Shown here: one piece after another, positions 23,805-32,555 of the stretch | Layout of the letters: each line of letters starts with the position of its first letter | Numbering within the stretch: the stretch's first letter is position 1 | Assembly: GCF_030269685.1 (NCBI RefSeq) | Contig: NZ_BSTT01000004.1 | Span: 124,001-188,000 of the forward strand | Reading direction: 5' to 3' | DNA: 64,000 nt | Origin: Actinomycetospora sp. NBRC 106378 | GTDB taxonomy: Bacteria; Actinomycetota; Actinomycetes; Mycobacteriales; Pseudonocardiaceae | Notes under the pieces: generated by a model | Seen by the model: only the letters and a program-made list of their open reading frames with translations | Database searches by the model: none | What the model was told of the DNA's origin: nothing | Position numbers and translations under genes: made by a program

Positions 23805-25502
23805 ATGAGCATCCCGTCGGACCTCGAGATCGCCCAGAAGGCGACGCTGAAGCCGCTGGACGACGTCGCCGCGGCCATGGACCTGCCCTCCCACCTGCTG
23901 GAGATGCACGGCCGCGACGTCGCCAAGATCGAGCTCGACGCGATCGACGTGATGGCGGACCGCCCGACGGCCAAGTACGTCGTGGTGACGGCGATCACCC
24001 CGACGCCGCTCGGCGAGGGCAAGACGACGACCACGGTCGGCCTGGGGCAGGCGTTCTCCCACATCGGGCGCCGCGGCGTGATCGCGATCCGCCAGCCCTC
24101 GATGGGGCCGACGTTCGGCATCAAGGGCGGCGCCGCCGGCGGTGGCTACTCGCAGGTCGTGCCGATGGAGAAGTTCAACCTCCACCTCACCGGCGACTTC
24201 CATGCCGTGACCAGCGCCCACAACATGCTCTCGGCGGTGCTGGACAACCACCTCTACCAGGGCAACGCCGCCGGGCTCGACCCGTACCGCGTCACCTGGC
24301 GCCGCGTGCTCGACGTGAACGACCGGGCGCTGCGCAACGTCGTGACCGGGCTCGGTGGGCGGCTGGACGGTGTCCCGCGCGAGTCGGGCTTCGACATCAC
24401 GTCGGCCTCCGAGGTGATGGCGATCCTCGCGCTGTCGAACTCGCTCGAGGAGATGCGCTCGCGGCTCGGGCGGATCGTCGTCGGCTACACCCCGGACGGG
24501 GACGCCGTGACCGCCGAGGACATCCACGGCGCCGGCGCGATGGCCGCGCTGATGCGCGACGCGCTCAAGCCGAACCTCATGCAGACGCTGGAGAACACGC
24601 CGGTGCTGGTGCACGCCGGCCCGTTCGGCAACATCGCCCACGGCAACTCCTCGATCGTCGCCGACCGGATCGGCATCCACGCCGGGGACTTCCTCGTCAC
24701 CGAGGCGGGCTTCGGGGCCGACATGGGGGCCGAGCGCTTCTTCAACATCAAGTGCCGCGCGTCGGGGATGACCCCGGACGCCGCCGTCGTCGTCGCCACC
24801 GTGCGGGCGCTCAAGGCCCACAGCGGCAACCACCGCATCGTCGCGGGCAAGGAGCTGCCGGAGGCGCTGCTCGCCGAGAACCCCGACGAGGTCCACGCCG
24901 GTGGGGCGAACCTGCGCAAGCAGATCGAGAACATGCGCCTGCACGGCGTCTCCCCGGTGGTGTGCATCAACGCCTTCCCCACCGACCACCCGAGCGAGCA
25001 CGCCGCGATCCGCGAGATCGCCGAGTCGCTCGGGGCGCGCGTGGCCGTGTCGACGCATTTCGCGGACGGTGGACGCGGGGCGGCCGAGCTCGCCGAGGCG
25101 GTCGCGGAGGCGGCCGAGGAACCGTCGGACTTCCAGCTCCTCTACCCCGACGGCGCGTCGCTGCGCGAGAAGATCGAGACGGTGGCGACGAAGGTCTACG
25201 GCGCCGACGGCGTCGACTACGCACCGGCCGCGAACACCTCGATCGACCTCTACGAGCGCAACGGGTTCGGCGGCCTGCCGGTCTGCATCGCGAAGACCCA
25301 CCTGTCGATCTCGTCGGACCCGAAGCTGCTCGGCGCCCCCACCGGGTGGCGGATGCCGGTCCGCGAGGTCCGCGCGTCGGTCGGCGCCGGGTTCGTCTAC
25401 CCGATCTGCGGCGACATGCGGACGATGCCGGGTCTGGGCAAGCAGCCGGCTGCGCACTCGATCGACGTCAAGCCCGACGGGACGATCGTGGGGCTGTTCT
25501 AG
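23805..25502 (+). CDS. fhs: Formate--tetrahydrofolate ligase
   Basis: 565 aa. Makes 10-formyl-tetrahydrofolate from formate, tetrahydrofolate and ATP. The P-loop is PTPLGEGKTTTTVGLGQ (about 66-82). Other family blocks are RQPSMGPTFGIKGGAAGGGY, NLHLTGDFHAVTSAHN, VLVHAGPFGNIAHGNSS and FVYPICGDMRTMPGLG. Full length and intact. ATG 23805. The cyclodeaminase-like gene starts on the base after its stop, so the two are co-translated. Together with purU it forms a formate/10-formyl-THF cycle. Confidence 0.97.
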   Translation: MSIPSDLEIAQKATLKPLDDVAAAMDLPSHLLEMHGRDVAKIELDAIDVMADRPTAKYVVVTAITPTPLGEGKTTTTVGLGQAFSHIGRRGVIAIRQPSMGPTFGIKGGAAGGGYSQVVPMEKFNLHLTGDFHAVTSAHNMLSAVLDNHLYQGNAAGLDPYRVTWRRVLDVNDRALRNVVTGLGGRLDGVPRESGFDITSASEVMAILALSNSLEEMRSRLGRIVVGYTPDGDAVTAEDIHGAGAMAALMRDALKPNLMQTLENTPVLVHAGPFGNIAHGNSSIVADRIGIHAGDFLVTEAGFGADMGAERFFNIKCRASGMTPDAAVVVATVRALKAHSGNHRIVAGKELPEALLAENPDEVHAGGANLRKQIENMRLHGVSPVVCINAFPTDHPSEHAAIREIAESLGARVAVSTHFADGGRGAAELAEAVAEAAEEPSDFQLLYPDGASLREKIETVATKVYGADGVDYAPAANTSIDLYERNGFGGLPVCIAKTHLSISSDPKLLGAPTGWRMPVREVRASVGAGFVYPICGDMRTMPGLGKQPAAHSIDVKPDGTIVGLF

Positions 25503-26075
25503 GTGGCCGGCGGGAGTCCCCGCCCGCTCGGCGAGGTCCCCGTCGGGAAGCTCGGCGACGCGCTCGCGGCGAAGGGACCCGGCCCGGCCGCCGGGTCCAC
25601 CGCCGCGATCACCGCGGCGCTGGCCGCGGGGTTGGCGGGCAAGGTCGCGAAGGCGGCCGCGCGGACCGATCCCGCCGCCGTCGACCTGTCCCACGAGCTC
25701 GACGGCCTGCGCGGCCGCGCCCTCGTCCTGGCCGACGACGACGTGGCCGCGTTCGCCGGGTTCCTCGCCGCCCGGAGGGCCCCGGGCGGCGACGCCGGGG
25801 CGACCGAGGCGATCGTGCAGGTGCCGCTGGACGTGCTGGGGCTCGCGGTCCGGGTCACCGAGATCGCGGCGGCCCTGGCCGAACACGGTCCCGACGCGCT
25901 CTCCGGCGACGCCGTGACCGCCGCGCTGCTCGCCGCCGGCGCCGCCGAGGCCGCCTCGGCCCTGGTCGGCATCAACATCGCCGACGGCCCCGACGCGTGG
26001 GCGGACCCGCGCGTGGAGGACGCCGAGGAGCGCGCGGGCGAGGCGCGGCGGCTGGCGGAGCGGGCGGCGTTCTAG
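25503..26075 (+). CDS. Cyclodeaminase/cyclohydrolase (FTCD C-terminal domain) family protein
   Basis: 190 aa all-helical protein like the C-terminal domain of formiminotransferase-cyclodeaminase or FchA-type methenyl-THF cyclohydrolase. AAKGPGPAAGSTAAITAALAAGLAGKVA matches the glycine-rich folate-binding start; EAIVQVPLDVLGLAVRVTEI and AAGAAEAASALVGINI follow. Immediate linkage to fhs suggests it interconverts 5,10-methenyl- and 10-formyl-THF. GTG directly after the fhs stop. Confidence 0.85.
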   Translation: MAGGSPRPLGEVPVGKLGDALAAKGPGPAAGSTAAITAALAAGLAGKVAKAAARTDPAAVDLSHELDGLRGRALVLADDDVAAFAGFLAARRAPGGDAGATEAIVQVPLDVLGLAVRVTEIAAALAEHGPDALSGDAVTAALLAAGAAEAASALVGINIADGPDAWADPRVEDAEERAGEARRLAERAAF

Positions 26076-26109
26076 GTGGGCGGAGCCCTCGTGAGCAGAA
26101 GAGGTGGCC

Positions 26110-27057
26110 ATGGCGACCGTGAGTGCCCACGTGCGCAGCACCCGCGGCGGTCTCGTCGAGTCCGTCCACGAGGTCTCCCTCGTCGTCCTGCGCCCCGACG
26201 GCTCTCCCTGCCTGACGGCGGGTGACCCGGCCGCGCCCGTCTACGGCCGCTCCTCGCTCAAGCCCGCCCAGACGGTCGCGGTGCTGCGCGCAGGGGCCGA
26301 CCTCACCGACGACGAGGTCGCGATCGCGAGTGCCTCGCACAGCGGCGAGCCGGTCCACCTCGCCACCGTGACCGCGCTCCTCGCGCGCCACGGCCTGACC
26401 CCCGAGCACCTGGGCTGCGTGCCCGACCTGCCGCTGGGCGCCGCCGCGATGCGGCAGTACCTGGCCGCGGGGCACGGGCCGACCCCGCTCGCCATGAACT
26501 GCTCGGGCAAGCACGCCGCGATGCTCGTCGCGGCGGGCGGCGACCCGGCCTACCTCGACCCGGCCCACCCGCTGCAGCAGGCGTGCCGGGCGGCGGTCGA
26601 CGAGCTCGCGGGCCCGGTCCTCGGCGCGAGCGTCGACGGCTGCGGCGCCCCCGCGTTCGTCACCCCGCTGGACGGACTGGCCCGGCTCGCGCACGCCCTC
26701 GCGCGACCGGCGGATCCGGTCGTCGCGCGGGTCGCGGCGGCGATGCGGGCCCGGCCCGACCTCGTCGCGGGCACCGGCCGGCTCGACACCGTGCTGATGA
26801 CCGAGCTGCCCGGCGCCGTCGCGAAGTCCGGCGCCGAGGGCGTGCTCGTCGCCGCGCTCCCCGACGGCACCGCCCTCGCGGCGAAGGTCCACGACGGCGC
26901 GGCCCGCGCGCTCGGACCGATCCTGCTCGCGGTGCTCGACGCGGTCGGCGTCCCCACGTCCGACGGGCTGCGCGCGGTGGCCGCACCACCCGTCGTCGGG
27001 AAGGGGGAGCCCGTCGGGGAGATGCGGGGGAGCCTGACACGCGACCCGGACGGGTGA
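26110..27057 (+). CDS. Asparaginase family protein (type II, PF06089-like)
   Basis: 315 aa. L-asparaginase of the Rhizobium-type family, unrelated to the AnsA fold. Diagnostic blocks: GRSSLKPAQTVAVLRAG, ASASHSGEPVHLATV (Ser/His site), NCSGKHAAMLVAA with the conserved Ser-Gly-Lys-His, and DGCGAPAFVTPL. Cytosolic. The ATG at 26110 has AGAGG about 6 nt upstream; GTG 26104 is an alternative. It follows the cyclodeaminase gene by 34 nt and may be in the same operon. Confidence 0.92.
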   Translation: MATVSAHVRSTRGGLVESVHEVSLVVLRPDGSPCLTAGDPAAPVYGRSSLKPAQTVAVLRAGADLTDDEVAIASASHSGEPVHLATVTALLARHGLTPEHLGCVPDLPLGAAAMRQYLAAGHGPTPLAMNCSGKHAAMLVAAGGDPAYLDPAHPLQQACRAAVDELAGPVLGASVDGCGAPAFVTPLDGLARLAHALARPADPVVARVAAAMRARPDLVAGTGRLDTVLMTELPGAVAKSGAEGVLVAALPDGTALAAKVHDGAARALGPILLAVLDAVGVPTSDGLRAVAAPPVVGKGEPVGEMRGSLTRDPDG

Positions 27058-27145
27058 TGTCCTGAAACGTGTCGGCAGGGCGGGGGTCGGGGTGTCGGTT
27101 CCGTGTGGGAGTCTGACGCCGATCGACCGAAACCGAGGAGCCGCC

Positions 27146-27718
27146 GTGCCCGTCTGCCTGATCGTGGCGCCGGACGCCGCCGCCCGGGAGCGGGTCGCCC
27201 GCGGGGTGGACGCCGGGTTCGACGTGGTGCGGGGGGTCGGACCGGGCGAGGAGCTCACCACCGCCATGGAGCTCGAGCGGCCCGACCTGGTGCTGGTCGC
27301 GGCCGACGCGCACGGCCTGGACCGGGCCGGCACGGACTGGATCGCGGTGCTGGACACCGTGCGCACCACCGCGCCGGACGTCGCCGTCCTCGTCGTCGGC
27401 GGCCCGTCCGACGAGCCGCGCGCGGCGGGCGTGGCCCTGGAGCGCGGGGCCAAGGGATTCCTGCGCGCCGGGGAGGAGACCGGGCCGCGGCCGTTCAGCG
27501 CCCGCGGCCGCCGGCCCGCCACCACCGAGCTGTCCCGCCGCGAGCTCGACGTGCTGCTGGGGATGTGCGAGGGGTTGTCGAACTCCGAGATCGCGGCGTC
27601 GCTGTCGCTGGCGGAGGACACCGTCAAGACCCACGCACGGCGCCTGTTCCGCAAGCTCGGCGCCGGCGACCGCGCGGACGCGGTGGCCCGCGGCTTCCGG
27701 CAGGGCATCCTGCACTGA
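27146..27718 (+). CDS. LuxR family response-regulator-like transcription factor
   Basis: 190 aa. The N-terminal part (about 1-110) has a receiver-like alpha/beta pattern (RPDLVLVAADAHGLD, PDVAVLVVGG, LERGAKGFLRAG). The acidic cluster at its start is missing (IVAPDAAARERV), so phosphorylation is doubtful. The C-terminal LuxR helix-turn-helix is complete: LSRRELDVLLGMCEGLSNSE, IAASLSLAEDTVKTHARRLF. GTG 27146 with GAGGAG. No histidine kinase is adjacent. It lies just upstream of the cobalamin riboswitch. Confidence 0.85.
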   Translation: MPVCLIVAPDAAARERVARGVDAGFDVVRGVGPGEELTTAMELERPDLVLVAADAHGLDRAGTDWIAVLDTVRTTAPDVAVLVVGGPSDEPRAAGVALERGAKGFLRAGEETGPRPFSARGRRPATTELSRRELDVLLGMCEGLSNSEIAASLSLAEDTVKTHARRLFRKLGAGDRADAVARGFRQGILH

Positions 27719-27764
27719 GCGTCGGGCACGTGATGCCCACGTCGTTGACCCCCGACCCGTGGTG

Positions 27765-27950
27765 TGGTCGGGTCAGGGGTCGACGGACGCGGAGGAAGCC
27801 GGTGTGAATCCGGCGCGGTCCCGCCACTGTCACCGGGGAGCGGACCCCATGCATGGCCACGGTCGGGCAACCGGCGGGAAGGCCGGGGCGAGCGTCGATC
27901 CGGGAGCCAGGAGACTCCGGCCGTCGTGAGGTGCCACCAGCACGCCGACG
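27765..27950 (+). promoter_or_regulatory. Cobalamin (B12) riboswitch
   Basis: Core B12-box pieces are in order: GGAAGCCGGTGTGAATCCGG at 27793-27812, CGGTCCCGCCACTGT at 27816-27830, and GGGAGCCAGGAGACTCCGGC at 27902-27921, with the loop/receptor elements between. The aptamer ends about 60 nt before the ATG of the 125-aa gene. That gap can fold over the ribosome-binding site (GAGGAAGG at 27992-27999), so control at translation is likely. It would repress the downstream cobalamin genes when B12 is abundant. The outer boundaries are approximate. Confidence 0.93.
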
Positions 27951-28009
27951 GCTCCACCCCGGGGACCGCCGGCCGATCGGGCGAGGAACCCGAGGAAGGC
28001 CTGCCTGCG

Positions 28010-28387
28010 ATGACGCACGCCCCCCACACCGGACGGCCCGGCGGTCCCTCCCGCTCCCTGCGCCGCCACACCGTCTGCCCCCGACCGGCCACGTGGCGCA
28101 CGCGCGCCGTCGACGACGTCCGCGCCGCCCTCGCCCTGGCCTGCCTCGGTGACGGCGCGACCGTCCCGTTCGACCTGCTCGGCGCGGGGCCGGTCCGTTC
28201 CCGGGCCGACCTCGCCGCCCGCGTCGAGACCCTGACCGACGCGCTGCTGGAGCGGATGGACGCCGAGGGCTGGGACCCGGGCGCGGCCCCGCGGGCGGTC
28301 ACCTCGGTCCTCGCGGCGTCGGTGCCCGCGGTCGAGGCGGCGCTGCTGCGCGCCGCCTCGGGCGCGCGCCTGGGCGAGATGCGGTGA
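28010..28387 (+). CDS. Hypothetical protein in cobalamin operon, 125 aa
   Basis: First gene behind the B12 riboswitch. A basic N-terminus (GRPGGPSRSLRRHTVCPRPA) is followed by a mostly helical domain (VDDVRAALALACLGDGATVP, LAARVETLTDALLERMDAEG, VTSVLAASVPAVEAALLRAA). No motif I can assign. It overlaps cobC by 4 bp (GTGA), so it is translated with it. Its position suggests a role in lower-ligand or aminopropanol attachment, or a regulatory leader; both are speculation. Confidence 0.7.
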   Translation: MTHAPHTGRPGGPSRSLRRHTVCPRPATWRTRAVDDVRAALALACLGDGATVPFDLLGAGPVRSRADLAARVETLTDALLERMDAEGWDPGAAPRAVTSVLAASVPAVEAALLRAASGARLGEMR

Positions 28388-29436
28388 CGGCGCTCCTTCC
28401 CGACGACGCCGCGGCCGCCTACGACCTCGCCCACCACGGGGACACCGAGGTCGGGCCCGGCCTCGTCGACCTCGCGGTCAACGTCCGGGCCGGCACCCCG
28501 CCGGCCTGGCTGACCGAGCGCCTCACCGCGTCGTTGTCCGGGCTCGCCGCCTACCCCGACGCGGGCGCGGCACGGTCGGCGGTGGCGGCCGCCCACGGCC
28601 GCGACCCGGCGCAGGTGTGGCCGGTGGCGGGCGTCGCGGAGGCGTTCGTGCTGCTCGCGCGGGCCCTGCGCCCCCGCCGACCCGTCGTCGTGCACCCGCA
28701 GTTCACCGAGCCCGAGGCCGCGCTGCGGGCGGCCGGGCACGCGGTGGAGCGGGTCGTGCTCGACGGCGACCTGACGCTGCACGCGCGGGACGTGCCCGAG
28801 GAGGCCGACCTCGTCGTCGTCGGGAACCCGACGAACCCGACCTCGGTCCTGCACCCGGCGGCGACCCTCGCGGCGCTCGCCCGGCCCGGCCGGGTGCTCG
28901 TCGTCGACGAGGCGTTCGCCGACACCGTGCCCGGCGAGCCGGAGTCGCTGGCCGGGCGGACCGACCTGCCGGGGCTGGTCGTCCTGCGCAGCCTCACCAA
29001 GACCTGGGGTCTCGCGGGCCTGCGGGTGGGCTACGTGCTCGCCCCCGCCGACCTCGTCGCGGGGCTGGCCGCGGCCGCCCCGCCGTGGTCGGTCTCCACT
29101 CCGGCGCTGGAGGCGATGCAGGCCTGTACGACGGCGGGTGCGCGGGCCGAGGCCGACGCGGCGGCGGTCGCGCTGCGGGACGACCGGGAGCACCTCCTGG
29201 CCGCGCTCCGGAGGCTGGCGGGGGTCGAGGTGCGCGGCTCCGCCCCGGCGTCCAGCTTCGTGCTGCTGCGCTTCCCGGGCCGGACCGACGTCCGCGACCG
29301 CCTGCGGGACCGCGGCTGGGCCGTACGGCGCGGCGACACGTTCCCGGGGCTCGACGGGGAGCACGTGCGCGTGGCCGTCCGGGACCGGACGACCATGGAC
29401 GCGTTCATCGACGTGCTGCGGGAGGTGCTCGGATGA
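28384..29436 (+). CDS. cobC: Threonine-phosphate decarboxylase / CobC-like PLP aminotransferase-fold enzyme
   Basis: 350 aa fold-type I PLP enzyme of the CobC/CobD/HisC group (like Mycobacterium Rv2231c). It would supply the aminopropanol phosphate linker of cobalamin. DLAVNVRAGTPPAWL is the family start, GNPTNPTSVLHP and VVDEAFADTVPGE are PLP-site blocks, and the PLP Lys is K206 in SLTKTWGLAGLRVGY. Location in a B12-riboswitch operon with CobT and CobA favours the cobalamin role over histidine biosynthesis. Confidence 0.9.
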   Translation: MTALLPDDAAAAYDLAHHGDTEVGPGLVDLAVNVRAGTPPAWLTERLTASLSGLAAYPDAGAARSAVAAAHGRDPAQVWPVAGVAEAFVLLARALRPRRPVVVHPQFTEPEAALRAAGHAVERVVLDGDLTLHARDVPEEADLVVVGNPTNPTSVLHPAATLAALARPGRVLVVDEAFADTVPGEPESLAGRTDLPGLVVLRSLTKTWGLAGLRVGYVLAPADLVAGLAAAAPPWSVSTPALEAMQACTTAGARAEADAAAVALRDDREHLLAALRRLAGVEVRGSAPASSFVLLRFPGRTDVRDRLRDRGWAVRRGDTFPGLDGEHVRVAVRDRTTMDAFIDVLREVLG

Positions 29437-31331
29437 CGGAGCTGGAGCCCGGGGACCGGGAGGCGCTGTACCGGGTGCTCTCGGCGCGGCGGGACGTGCG
29501 GACCGGCTTCACCGCCGAGCCCGTCGACGAGGCGGCGCTGGGGCGGGTCCTCGCGGCCGCGCACACCGCGCCGAGCGTCGGCTTCTCCCAGCCGTGGGAC
29601 TTCCTGGTGCTGCGCGATCCCGCGGTGCGGGCCGAGCTCGCCGAGCTCGCGGCGGCCCAGCGCACGGCGTTCGCGGCGTCGCTGCCGGCCGCGCGGGCCC
29701 GGGCCTTCGCGGGCCTGAAGGTCGAGGCGATCCGGGAGGCGCCGCTCGGCGTCGTCGTGACCTGCGACCCGACGCGTGGCGGGCGCCACGTGCTCGGGCG
29801 GGCCACCCAGCCCCGGATGGCGGCGCACTCCGTGGCCGGGGCCGTGCAGAACCTGTGGCTGGCGGCGCGGGCCGAGGGGCTCGGCGTCGGGTGGGTGTCG
29901 TTCTTCCGCGAGCGGGAGATGGCGGCGCTGCTCGGCGAGCGGGTCGGGCTCCCGCAGCACCTCGAGATCGTCGCCTACCTGTGCCTCGGGCACGTCACCG
30001 AGTTCGCCGACGCGCCGGAGCTGGAGAGCGCCGGCTGGGCCCGGCGCCGACCCCTGGAGTGGGCCGTGCACGACGGAGCCTGGGGCACGCACCCCGGCGG
30101 GGACGCGCTGGACGACGCGCTGGCGGCGTGCGCGTCGCTCTCCACCGTCGAGGGGGAGGCCGCCGCCCGCGAGCGACTGACCCGGATGACGGTGCCGCCG
30201 GGGGCGCTCGGGCAGGTCGCCGAGGTCGGGGTGCGACTCGCCGGCCTGGCCGGGCAGTGCCCGCCGCCGGTCCCCGAGCCCGCCGTCGTCGCGGTGTTCG
30301 CCGGGGACCACGGGGTGCACGCCCAGGGCGTGACGCCGTGGCCGCAGGAGGTGACCCACCAGATGGTGGCGAACTTCCTCGCCGGCGGGGCGGCCGTGAA
30401 CGCGTTCGCGCACCAGGTGGGCGCGGAGGTCGTGGTCGTCGACGTCGGGGTGGCGGCGACGATCGACCCGGCGCCCGGCCTGCTGCCCCGCAAGGTCACC
30501 CGGGGGACCGCCGACATGACGGTGGGGCCGGCGATGACCCGGGCCGAGGCCCGCGAGGCGGTCGTCGCCGGGATCGAGGTGGCGCGCGACCTCGTCGCCG
30601 CGGGCAACCGGCTGCTCGTCACCGGCGACATGGGGATCGCCAACACCACCGCCTCGGCCGCGCTCGTGTCGGCGTTCACCGGGACCTCGCCCGAGGTGGT
30701 CACCGGCCGTGGCACCGGGATCGACGACGCGATGCTGGCGCGCAAGGCGGCCGTGATCCGCACGGCGTTGGCGCGGCACGGCCTGCTGCCGGGCGCCCCG
30801 TCGAGCGAAGGGCACCTCCGGTCGGATAGATCGAGCGACGGGGCCCTTCGGTCGGGACCGGGTGCGGCCGACGCCGATGGCGAGGGGCGCCCTTCGGCGG
30901 ATAGATCGAGCGACGGGGCCCTTCGGTCGGAAGGGGGTGCGGCGGCGGACGACCCGCTCGGCGCCCTCGCGGCCGTCGGCGGGCTGGAGATCGCGGGGAT
31001 CGCCGGGCTGCTGCTGGGCGGCGCGGCGCTGCGGACCCCCGTCGTCGTCGACGGTGTCGTGGCCGGGGCGGCGGCCCTCGTCGCGGCTGCGCTCGCCCCG
31101 AATGCGTCACAGGCGTGGCTGGCGGGTCACCGTTCCGTGGAGCCTGCCCATACCCTGGCGCTGGCCCACCTGGGGCTCGAGCCGCTGCTCGACCTCGGGA
31201 TGCGGGTCGGCGAAGGGACCGGAGCCCTCCTGGCGGCTCCGTTGGTCGCCGCTGCCGCGCGGGCGCTCGCCGAGGTCGCCACCTTCGACAGCGCCGGGGT
31301 CGCCGAGAAGACCGAGGAGACACGTCCGTGA
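29433..31331 (+). CDS. cobT: Fusion: 5,6-dimethylbenzimidazole synthase (BluB) plus nicotinate-nucleotide:DMB phosphoribosyltransferase (CobT)
   Basis: 632 aa. Residues 1 to about 215 are a BluB-type flavin-destroying nitroreductase-fold domain (RRDVRTGFTAEPV, HTAPSVGFSQPWDF, RATQPRMAAHSVAGAVQNLW, GVGWVSFF). Residues from about 235 are CobT: VAVFAGDHGVHAQGVTPWP, RLLVTGDMGIANTTASAALV, VTGRGTGIDD, and GMRVGEGTGA with catalytic Glu594. One protein therefore makes DMB and activates it to alpha-ribazole phosphate. About 50 low-complexity residues (457-506) interrupt CobT and come from a DNA repeat. ATGA overlap with cobC and GTGA overlap with the next gene. Confidence 0.93.
   Translation: MTELEPGDREALYRVLSARRDVRTGFTAEPVDEAALGRVLAAAHTAPSVGFSQPWDFLVLRDPAVRAELAELAAAQRTAFAASLPAARARAFAGLKVEAIREAPLGVVVTCDPTRGGRHVLGRATQPRMAAHSVAGAVQNLWLAARAEGLGVGWVSFFREREMAALLGERVGLPQHLEIVAYLCLGHVTEFADAPELESAGWARRRPLEWAVHDGAWGTHPGGDALDDALAACASLSTVEGEAAARERLTRMTVPPGALGQVAEVGVRLAGLAGQCPPPVPEPAVVAVFAGDHGVHAQGVTPWPQEVTHQMVANFLAGGAAVNAFAHQVGAEVVVVDVGVAATIDPAPGLLPRKVTRGTADMTVGPAMTRAEAREAVVAGIEVARDLVAAGNRLLVTGDMGIANTTASAALVSAFTGTSPEVVTGRGTGIDDAMLARKAAVIRTALARHGLLPGAPSSEGHLRSDRSSDGALRSGPGAADADGEGRPSADRSSDGALRSEGGAAADDPLGALAAVGGLEIAGIAGLLLGGAALRTPVVVDGVVAGAAALVAAALAPNASQAWLAGHRSVEPAHTLALAHLGLEPLLDLGMRVGEGTGALLAAPLVAAAARALAEVATFDSAGVAEKTEETRP
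30801..30951 (+). repeat. Palindromic repeat element inserted in frame within cobT
   Basis: A 33-nt unit occurs identically at 30823-30855 and 30898-30930, 75 nt (25 codons) apart. The segment 30802-30855 folds as an imperfect hairpin: the GCGAAGGGC arm faces GCCCTTCGG across a GATAGATC centre. The arms resemble the intergenic hairpin at 59237-59283 (GCGAAGGGCCCCTCC). The encoded peptide contains SSDGALRS twice and falls between conserved CobT blocks (HGLLPGAP and DPLGALAAVGG). Confidence 0.8.
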
Positions 31332-32545
31332 GCACGCTCTATCCCGTCGGACTCGACCTGGCCGGTCGCCGCGTCGTCGTCGTGGGCGGCGGTTCGGTGG
31401 CCCAGCGCCGCGTCGCGGGGCTGCTCGAGGTGGGAGCGGACGTGCACGTCGTGAGCCCCGCCGTGACCACCGCCCTCGAGGCGCTCGCGTCGTCGCGGGA
31501 GATCGCCTGGGAGCAGCGGGAGTACGCCACGGGCGACCTCGACGCCGCCTGGTACTGCGTGGCCGCCACCGACTCCGCGGCGGTCAACGCGGCGGTCGCC
31601 GCCGAGGCCGAGGGCGCCCGCGTGTTCTGCGTGCGCGCCGACAGCGCGGGGGAGGGCACCGCGGTGACCCCCGCGGTCGGGCGCTACGACGACGTCACGG
31701 TCGGCGTCATCGGCGGTGGCGACCCGCGCCGCGCGGCCGGGGTGCGCGATGGCGTCGTCGAGGCGCTGCGCAGCGGCACCCTCGCCGACCGGCGTCACCG
31801 CGGCGACCGCAACCCCGGGGTGACGCTCGTCGGCGGCGGCCCGGGCGACGCCGGCCTGATCACCGTGCGCGGCCGGCAGGCGCTCGCGCAGGCCGACGTC
31901 GTGGTCACCGACCGCCTGGCCCCGCAGGCCCTGCTCGACGAGCTGCCGCCGGACGTCACCGTCATCGACGCCTCCAAGCTCCCGCGCGGGCGCTACATGA
32001 GCCAGGACACGATCAACGCGGTGCTGGTCGACGAGGCGCTGGCCGGGAACCGGGTGGTCCGGCTCAAGGGCGGCGACCCGTTCGTCTTCGGCCGCGGCTA
32101 CGAGGAGATCCAGGCGTGCGCCGCGGCGGGCGTCACGGTCGACGTCGTCCCGGGCGTGACCAGCGCGATCTCCGTGCCGGCCTTCGCCGGGATCCCGGTG
32201 ACCCACCGGGGGATCACCCACGAGTTCGTCGTCGTGTCCGGGCACCTGCCGCCCGGGCACGAGCAGTCGCTGGTCGACTGGGCCGCGCTCGGTCGGCTCA
32301 CCGGCACGGTCGTGCTGCTCATGGCGGTGGAGAACCTGCCGCACATCGCCGAGGCGCTCGTCGCGGGCGGCCGTGACCCGGAGACGCCGGCGATCGCGAT
32401 CCGGGAGGGCGGCCTGCCCGGCGAGGCCACGGTGCGCGCGCCGCTGGCGAAGCTCCCGTCGGCCATCGTCGACGCCGGACTCCGCCCGCCCGCCGTCGTG
32501 GTGATCGGGCCCGTCGCCGACCCGTCGGCCTTCCCGCCGCCCTGA
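31328..32545 (+). CDS. cobA: Uroporphyrinogen-III C-methyltransferase fused to precorrin-2 dehydrogenase domain
   Basis: 405 aa, CysG-like. The N-terminal ~150 residues are a Rossmann precorrin-2 dehydrogenase (VVVVGGGSVAQRRVAGLLEV). The C-terminal SUMT methyltransferase starts at VTLVGGGPGDAGLITVRG and carries VVRLKGGDPFVFGRGYEE and PGVTSAISVPAFAGIPVTHR. It makes precorrin-2 (and sirohydrochlorin by oxidation) from uroporphyrinogen III, feeding cobalamin and siroheme synthesis. Whether a ferrochelatase function exists is not visible. Last gene of the riboswitch operon, with GTGA overlap. Confidence 0.93.
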   Translation: MSTLYPVGLDLAGRRVVVVGGGSVAQRRVAGLLEVGADVHVVSPAVTTALEALASSREIAWEQREYATGDLDAAWYCVAATDSAAVNAAVAAEAEGARVFCVRADSAGEGTAVTPAVGRYDDVTVGVIGGGDPRRAAGVRDGVVEALRSGTLADRRHRGDRNPGVTLVGGGPGDAGLITVRGRQALAQADVVVTDRLAPQALLDELPPDVTVIDASKLPRGRYMSQDTINAVLVDEALAGNRVVRLKGGDPFVFGRGYEEIQACAAAGVTVDVVPGVTSAISVPAFAGIPVTHRGITHEFVVVSGHLPPGHEQSLVDWAALGRLTGTVVLLMAVENLPHIAEALVAGGRDPETPAIAIREGGLPGEATVRAPLAKLPSAIVDAGLRPPAVVVIGPVADPSAFPPP

Positions 32546-32555
32546 TCCCGGGCGC

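Noticed and set aside
23805-27057. fhs, cyclodeaminase and asparaginase as a novel pathway cluster
   Set aside because: fhs with a cyclodeaminase is ordinary one-carbon metabolism, and the asparaginase link rests only on proximity.
30823-30930. Short CRISPR-like array
   Set aside because: Only two units, inside a coding frame, with no cas genes; better explained as a palindromic element.
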